This document shows, piece after piece, positions 61,254 through 64,000 of a stretch of DNA of 64,000 nucleotides. Position numbers and translations under genes: made by a program. The notes beneath the pieces were generated by a model. It was given only the letters and a program-made list of their open reading frames with translations, searched no databases and had not been told where the DNA came from. The stretch is from Prauserella halophila. Its GTDB lineage: Bacteria > Actinomycetota > Actinomycetes > Mycobacteriales > Pseudonocardiaceae. The stretch spans positions 434,001-498,000 of the forward strand of contig NZ_JAMTCQ010000011.1 of NCBI RefSeq assembly GCF_024171895.1. Direction: 5' to 3'. Position 1 is the first letter of the stretch. Every line of letters begins with the position of its first letter.

Positions 61254-62345
61254 TCAGGGTCCTCCTTCACCTGCGGCCGGTACGGCCGTGATCCGCACGT
61301 CGTCCCCACTCATGGTGACCCCTTCGACACGCCACCGGTGGGCTTCGGTGATGGTCGACACGCCCGCCGGGCCGAGCGCCGTCGGCCCGGCGCCGAGCAG
61401 CGCAGGCGCGACGTATCCCACGACCCGGTCGATCATGCCCGCCCCGGCGAAGGCCCCCGCCAGGGTCGGCCCGCCTTCGAGCAGCACGTCGACGACCTCG
61501 CGCTCGGCCAGCTCGGCCAGCACCGCACGCGGGTCCCGCGTGCGCAGGTGCAGTGTCGGAGCCGCGTCGTCCAACACGCGTGCGGCGTGGGGTATTTCCC
61601 GCGCGCCGACGACGACGCGCAGCGGCTGGCGATCGGCCGGGTCGCCGTCGGCGCCGCGGGCGGTGAGCCACGCGTCGTCGGCCAGGACCGTTCCCGTGCC
61701 CGCGACGACGGCATCGGCCGCCGCGCGGATGCGGTGCACCTCGGCGCGGGACTCGGGCCCGGAGATCCACCGGCTCGTGCCGTCGGCGGCGGCGACGCGG
61801 CCGTCGAGCGTGGCGGCGTACTTCCACGTGACGTGTGGCCTGCCGGTGCGTACCGAGTGCAGCCACGCACGCAGCGGCCCGCCCGCGACCTCGTCGGCCA
61901 GCAGCCCGCCTGCCACGTCCACGCCCGCCGCACGCAGCACCTCGGCGCCGCCCGCGGCCGGCGGGTTGGGGTCGGCGACCGCGTACCGCACCGCGGCGAC
62001 CCCGGCCTCGCGCAACGCCTGCGCGCACGGCGGGGTGCGGCCCCGGTGCCCGCACGGTTCGAGCGTCACGTACGCGGTGCCGCCCCGCGCCCGCTCCCCC
62101 GCCTCACGCAGCGCCATCACCTCGGCGTGCGGCCCGCCGGGAGGCCGGGTGGCACCCCTGCCCACGACCGCGCCCTCGGCGTCGAGGATCACCGCTCCGA
62201 CGGGCGGGTTCGGACTCGTCGTACCGCGTACGTCCTCGCTCGACGCCAGCGCCGCCGCCATGGCCGCCTCCGCCGCCACTGTTCCGGCGTCACCCGTCCC
62301 CGCGTCACCTGTCCCGGCGCCGCCGCCGGCCGGTCCCGTCGGCAC
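61254..62345 (-). CDS. ribD: Bifunctional riboflavin deaminase/reductase RibD
   Basis: A 363-residue RibD. The deaminase half has the zinc motifs 'GGPHAEVMAL' and 'LEPCGHRGRTPPCAQAL'; the reductase half has 'HVTWKYAATLDGRVAAADG' and 'LEGGPTLAGAFAGAG'. It converts the GTP-derived pyrimidine by deamination and NADPH reduction. The N-terminus has a 'GTGDA' repeat (residues 11-22). GTG start 1 nt after the rpe stop. Confidence 0.96.
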   Translation of the reverse strand: MPTGPAGGGAGTGDAGTGDAGTVAAEAAMAAALASSEDVRGTTSPNPPVGAVILDAEGAVVGRGATRPPGGPHAEVMALREAGERARGGTAYVTLEPCGHRGRTPPCAQALREAGVAAVRYAVADPNPPAAGGAEVLRAAGVDVAGGLLADEVAGGPLRAWLHSVRTGRPHVTWKYAATLDGRVAAADGTSRWISGPESRAEVHRIRAAADAVVAGTGTVLADDAWLTARGADGDPADRQPLRVVVGAREIPHAARVLDDAAPTLHLRTRDPRAVLAELAEREVVDVLLEGGPTLAGAFAGAGMIDRVVGYVAPALLGAGPTALGPAGVSTITEAHRWRVEGVTMSGDDVRITAVPAAGEGGP

Positions 62346-62346
62346 G

Positions 62347-63045
62347 TCAGTGCGCCGAGCGTGCGCAGGCCGCCTGGTCCCGCAGCGCCGCGACGGCCCT
62401 GCCGGGATCCTCGGCGCCGTAGACGGCGGATCCGGCCACGAAGCAGTCGACCCCGGCCTCGGCGGCCTGCTCGATCGTGCTCGCGTTGATGCCGCCGTCG
62501 ATTTCGACGACGAGTGTGAGGTGCCCGGTGTCGACGAGGCGGCGCGCCGTGCGCACCTTCTCGAGCACGTCCGGGATGAACGACTGGCCGCCGAAGCCCG
62601 GTTCGACCGACATGACCAGCAGCGTGTCGTAGTGCTTGAGCGTGTCGAGGTGCGGTTCGAGCGGTGTGCCCGGCTTGATCGACAGGCCCGCCTTCGCCCC
62701 CGCAGCCCGCAGGTTCTTCGCCAGCATCACCGGCTCGCGGGCCGCCTCGGCGTGGACCGTGACGTTGTACGCGCCCGCCTCGGCATAACCGGGCGCCCAC
62801 CGGTCGGGGTCCTCGATCATGAGGTGGCAGTCGAGCGGCACCTCACTGACCTTCCGGAGCGACTCGACGACAGGGAGGCCGAGGGTGAGGTTGGGGACGA
62901 AGTGGTTGTCCATCACGTCGACGTGCACCCAGTCGGCCCGGGTCTCGCCGTCACGGGCGACGGCCGCGACCTCCTCGCCGAGTCGGGCGAAGTCGGCGGA
63001 CAGGATGCTCGGTGCGATCAGCGGGTGAAGCGGTTGAGAGGCCAC
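62347..63045 (-). CDS. rpe: Ribulose-phosphate 3-epimerase
   Basis: A 232-residue TIM-barrel epimerase. '[17 protein letters not shown]', '[17 protein letters not shown]' (metal His/Asp), '[16 protein letters not shown]' and '[19 protein letters not shown]' are diagnostic. It supplies ribulose-5-phosphate, the RibB substrate, linking the pentose-phosphate and riboflavin pathways. GTG at 63045, 7 nt after a TAGGAT -10. Confidence 0.97.
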   Translation of the reverse strand: MASQPLHPLIAPSILSADFARLGEEVAAVARDGETRADWVHVDVMDNHFVPNLTLGLPVVESLRKVSEVPLDCHLMIEDPDRWAPGYAEAGAYNVTVHAEAAREPVMLAKNLRAAGAKAGLSIKPGTPLEPHLDTLKHYDTLLVMSVEPGFGGQSFIPDVLEKVRTARRLVDTGHLTLVVEIDGGINASTIEQAAEAGVDCFVAGSAVYGAEDPGRAVAALRDQAACARSAH

Positions 63046-63052
63046 ACCGCGA

Positions 63053-63058
63053 ATCCTA
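63053..63058 (-). promoter_or_regulatory. Predicted -10 of near-leaderless rpe-rib mRNA
   Basis: TAGGAT lies 7 nt before the rpe GTG; no ribosome site. It may head the rpe-ribD-ribE-ribBA-ribH-PH operon. No FMN riboswitch structure is visible in the 87-bp gap upstream. Confidence 0.5.
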
Positions 63059-63132
63059 GGCAGCCGCACCCGCCGCAACCGTCCGGGGCGGTGTTCGCCG
63101 CGCCGGACGTGATGTGGGCCGCACCGCCGCGT

Positions 63133-63669
63133 TCACCGGACGCCGGGCCGCGGCAGGCGGTCCAGCAGCTCCGTCCACGGGGCGGCACCGAGCGACGTGA
63201 CGTCCACCCCGGCGCCGGCCAGCGCATCGAGGTGACCCTGCCATGCCGGATGGGCGGGCCGGGTCGGCCCCACCCGGTGGCCGACGACCATCGGCACCGC
63301 GCCGACGGCGTCACCGAGCACGGTCAGCGCCTGATTGTCGGCCAGGCCGAGTGCGAGTTTCGCCACCGAACCCGCACTCGCCGGCGCGGCGACGAACGCC
63401 TCGGGGTCCGGATGCGGACGCGGCACGCCGGGCAGCCGGGAGAGCCACCGGACGTCGAGGTCGGTGGTCGCCTGCAGTCGCGCGAACTGCCGGTCGTCGA
63501 ACCACGACGCCGCGGTGGGCGTCAGTGTGACGGCCAGCCGCCAGCCCCGCTCGGCCGCGGGTTCGGCCAGCTCGGCGGCCAGCCGATCCTCCACTCCGCC
63601 GCAGGCCGACGCGACGAGACCCAGGCAGCCCCGCTCCCGCTCCGGCGGCGCGCTCGCCTCGGTGCTCAC
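63133..63669 (-). CDS. Flavoprotein of the HFCD/Dfp family
   Basis: A 178-residue FMN-binding-type protein related to phosphopantothenoylcysteine decarboxylase. 'GLVASACGGVEDRLAAELAE' forms the N-terminal Rossmann-like start, 'LTPTAASWFDDRQFARLQ' and 'VAAPASAGSVAKLALGLADN' the FMN-site motif. Specific reaction unknown; adjacency to riboflavin genes fits a flavin enzyme. Start GTG 63669 has GAGGAG 6 nt upstream; GTG 63690 is possible. Confidence 0.85.
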   Translation of the reverse strand: MSTEASAPPERERGCLGLVASACGGVEDRLAAELAEPAAERGWRLAVTLTPTAASWFDDRQFARLQATTDLDVRWLSRLPGVPRPHPDPEAFVAAPASAGSVAKLALGLADNQALTVLGDAVGAVPMVVGHRVGPTRPAHPAWQGHLDALAGAGVDVTSLGAAPWTELLDRLPRPGVR

Positions 63670-63697
63670 GCGGTACTCCTCGGCGCTCACGCGGTGC

Positions 63698-64000
63698 TCA
63701 CGTGGCGCGGGCGAGTCCGCAGAACATGGCGTCGGTGCCGTGCCGGTGCGGCCACAGCTGCACCGTGGGACCGTCACCGAGCAGCGGCATCCCGGGGAAG
63801 AACTCCCGCGCGTCGACGGGTTCGGCTCCCGCGCGCCGGACGGCCGTGGTGAACGCCCCCTCCGCCTCGGCCAGGTGCGGCGAGCACACGACGTAGGCCA
63901 CGATCCCTCCCGGCCGTACCAGCCGGAACGCGGATTCGAGCAGTTCGGCCTGCAATTTCGTCAGATCCGCGACATCGCTCTGCTGCCTGCGCCACCGGGA
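63698..64000 (-). CDS. rsmB: 16S rRNA (cytosine-967-C5)-methyltransferase RsmB (3' part only)
   Basis: Only the last 100 residues are inside the window; the frame stays open to base 64000. 'RWRRQQSDVADLTKLQAELL' leads into 'IVAYVVCSPHLAEAEG', whose Cys is in the place of the methylating nucleophile of RsmB/NSUN enzymes, and the family C-terminus 'LWPHRHGTDAMFCGLA'. It methylates C967 of 16S rRNA. The N-terminal NusB-like and PCSG regions are outside. Confidence 0.93.
   Translation of the reverse strand, partial: SRWRRQQSDVADLTKLQAELLESAFRLVRPGGIVAYVVCSPHLAEAEGAFTTAVRRAGAEPVDAREFFPGMPLLGDGPTVQLWPHRHGTDAMFCGLARAT

Noticed and set aside
62347-63132. FMN riboswitch ahead of the rib genes
   Set aside because: The gaps upstream of rpe and inside the rib operon are too short (1-87 nt) and lack the conserved FMN aptamer segments.

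Overview
This window is chromosomal DNA from a high-GC actinobacterium, most likely of the Pseudonocardiaceae (Saccharomonospora/Prauserella/Amycolatopsis-like). The reasons are the very high GC, frequent GTG starts, ATGA/GTGA-coupled operons, the WhiA/RbpA/SufR/MptB gene set, and a gene order that follows, with insertions, the Mycobacterium tuberculosis stretch from fmu/rpe/rib through uvrC-whiA, gap-pgk-tpi-secG, zwf-opcA-tal-tkt, ctaB, qor, ctaA and mptB to the suf genes. No rRNA, tRNA, CRISPR array, transposase or prophage gene was seen.

Layout. (1) 1-5778 (+): a peptide-type ABC importer (substrate-binding protein cut by the window edge, two permeases, one fused double ATPase) coupled to a beta-lactamase-fold serine hydrolase. 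(2) 5945-12578 (-): the SUF iron-sulfur operon sufR-sufB-sufD-sufC-sufS-sufU-sufT, with a SufR-like operator over the sufR promoter. (3) 12902-18007 (+): mptB, a two-gene ABC exporter and ctaA (heme A synthase). (4) 18406-26242: a fatty-acid desaturase, an ATP-grasp gene with a small unknown partner, qor, an FKBP lipoprotein, a HelD/HelR-type RNA-polymerase helicase and ctaB. (5) 26778-35136 (+): tkt-tal-pgi-zwf-opcA-pgl, the pentose-phosphate block. (6) 35285-36538 (+): an orphan histidine kinase. (7) 36675-40582 (-): rbpA, secG, tpiA, pgk, gap. (8) 40783-48906 (-): an unusual operon of a kleisin-sized protein, a small protein and a 1480-residue SMC-like ATPase, followed by an AlkZ-like winged-helix protein. 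(9) 49041-51945 (-): a polytopic membrane protein and GpgS. (10) 52161-57167 (-): uvrC-rapZ-yvcK-whiA. (11) 57304-58089 (+): xthA. (12) 58239-64000 (-): rsmB (cut), a flavoprotein, rpe, ribD-ribE-ribBA-ribH and a PH-domain membrane protein.

Most of the window is conserved housekeeping: central carbon metabolism, riboflavin, Fe-S assembly, cytochrome oxidase heme A and nucleotide excision repair. The candidate novelty is region 8. It resembles the core of MukBEF/MksBEF/Wadjet complexes in gene order and protein sizes, but lacks a recognisable JetD/MksG Toprim nuclease gene, has a non-canonical Walker B (Asp-Asn), and carries a DNA-glycosylase-like gene in the slot where the nuclease would be.

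Other second-look items are a duplicated tpiA start creating a coupled 34-codon leader ORF, a 77-bp duplication-type insertion separating zwf from opcA, a recurring leaderless-promoter geometry (TANNNT, exactly 6 nt, then the start codon), a dispersed palindromic intergenic element, and a triplicated start-codon module in the PH-domain gene.
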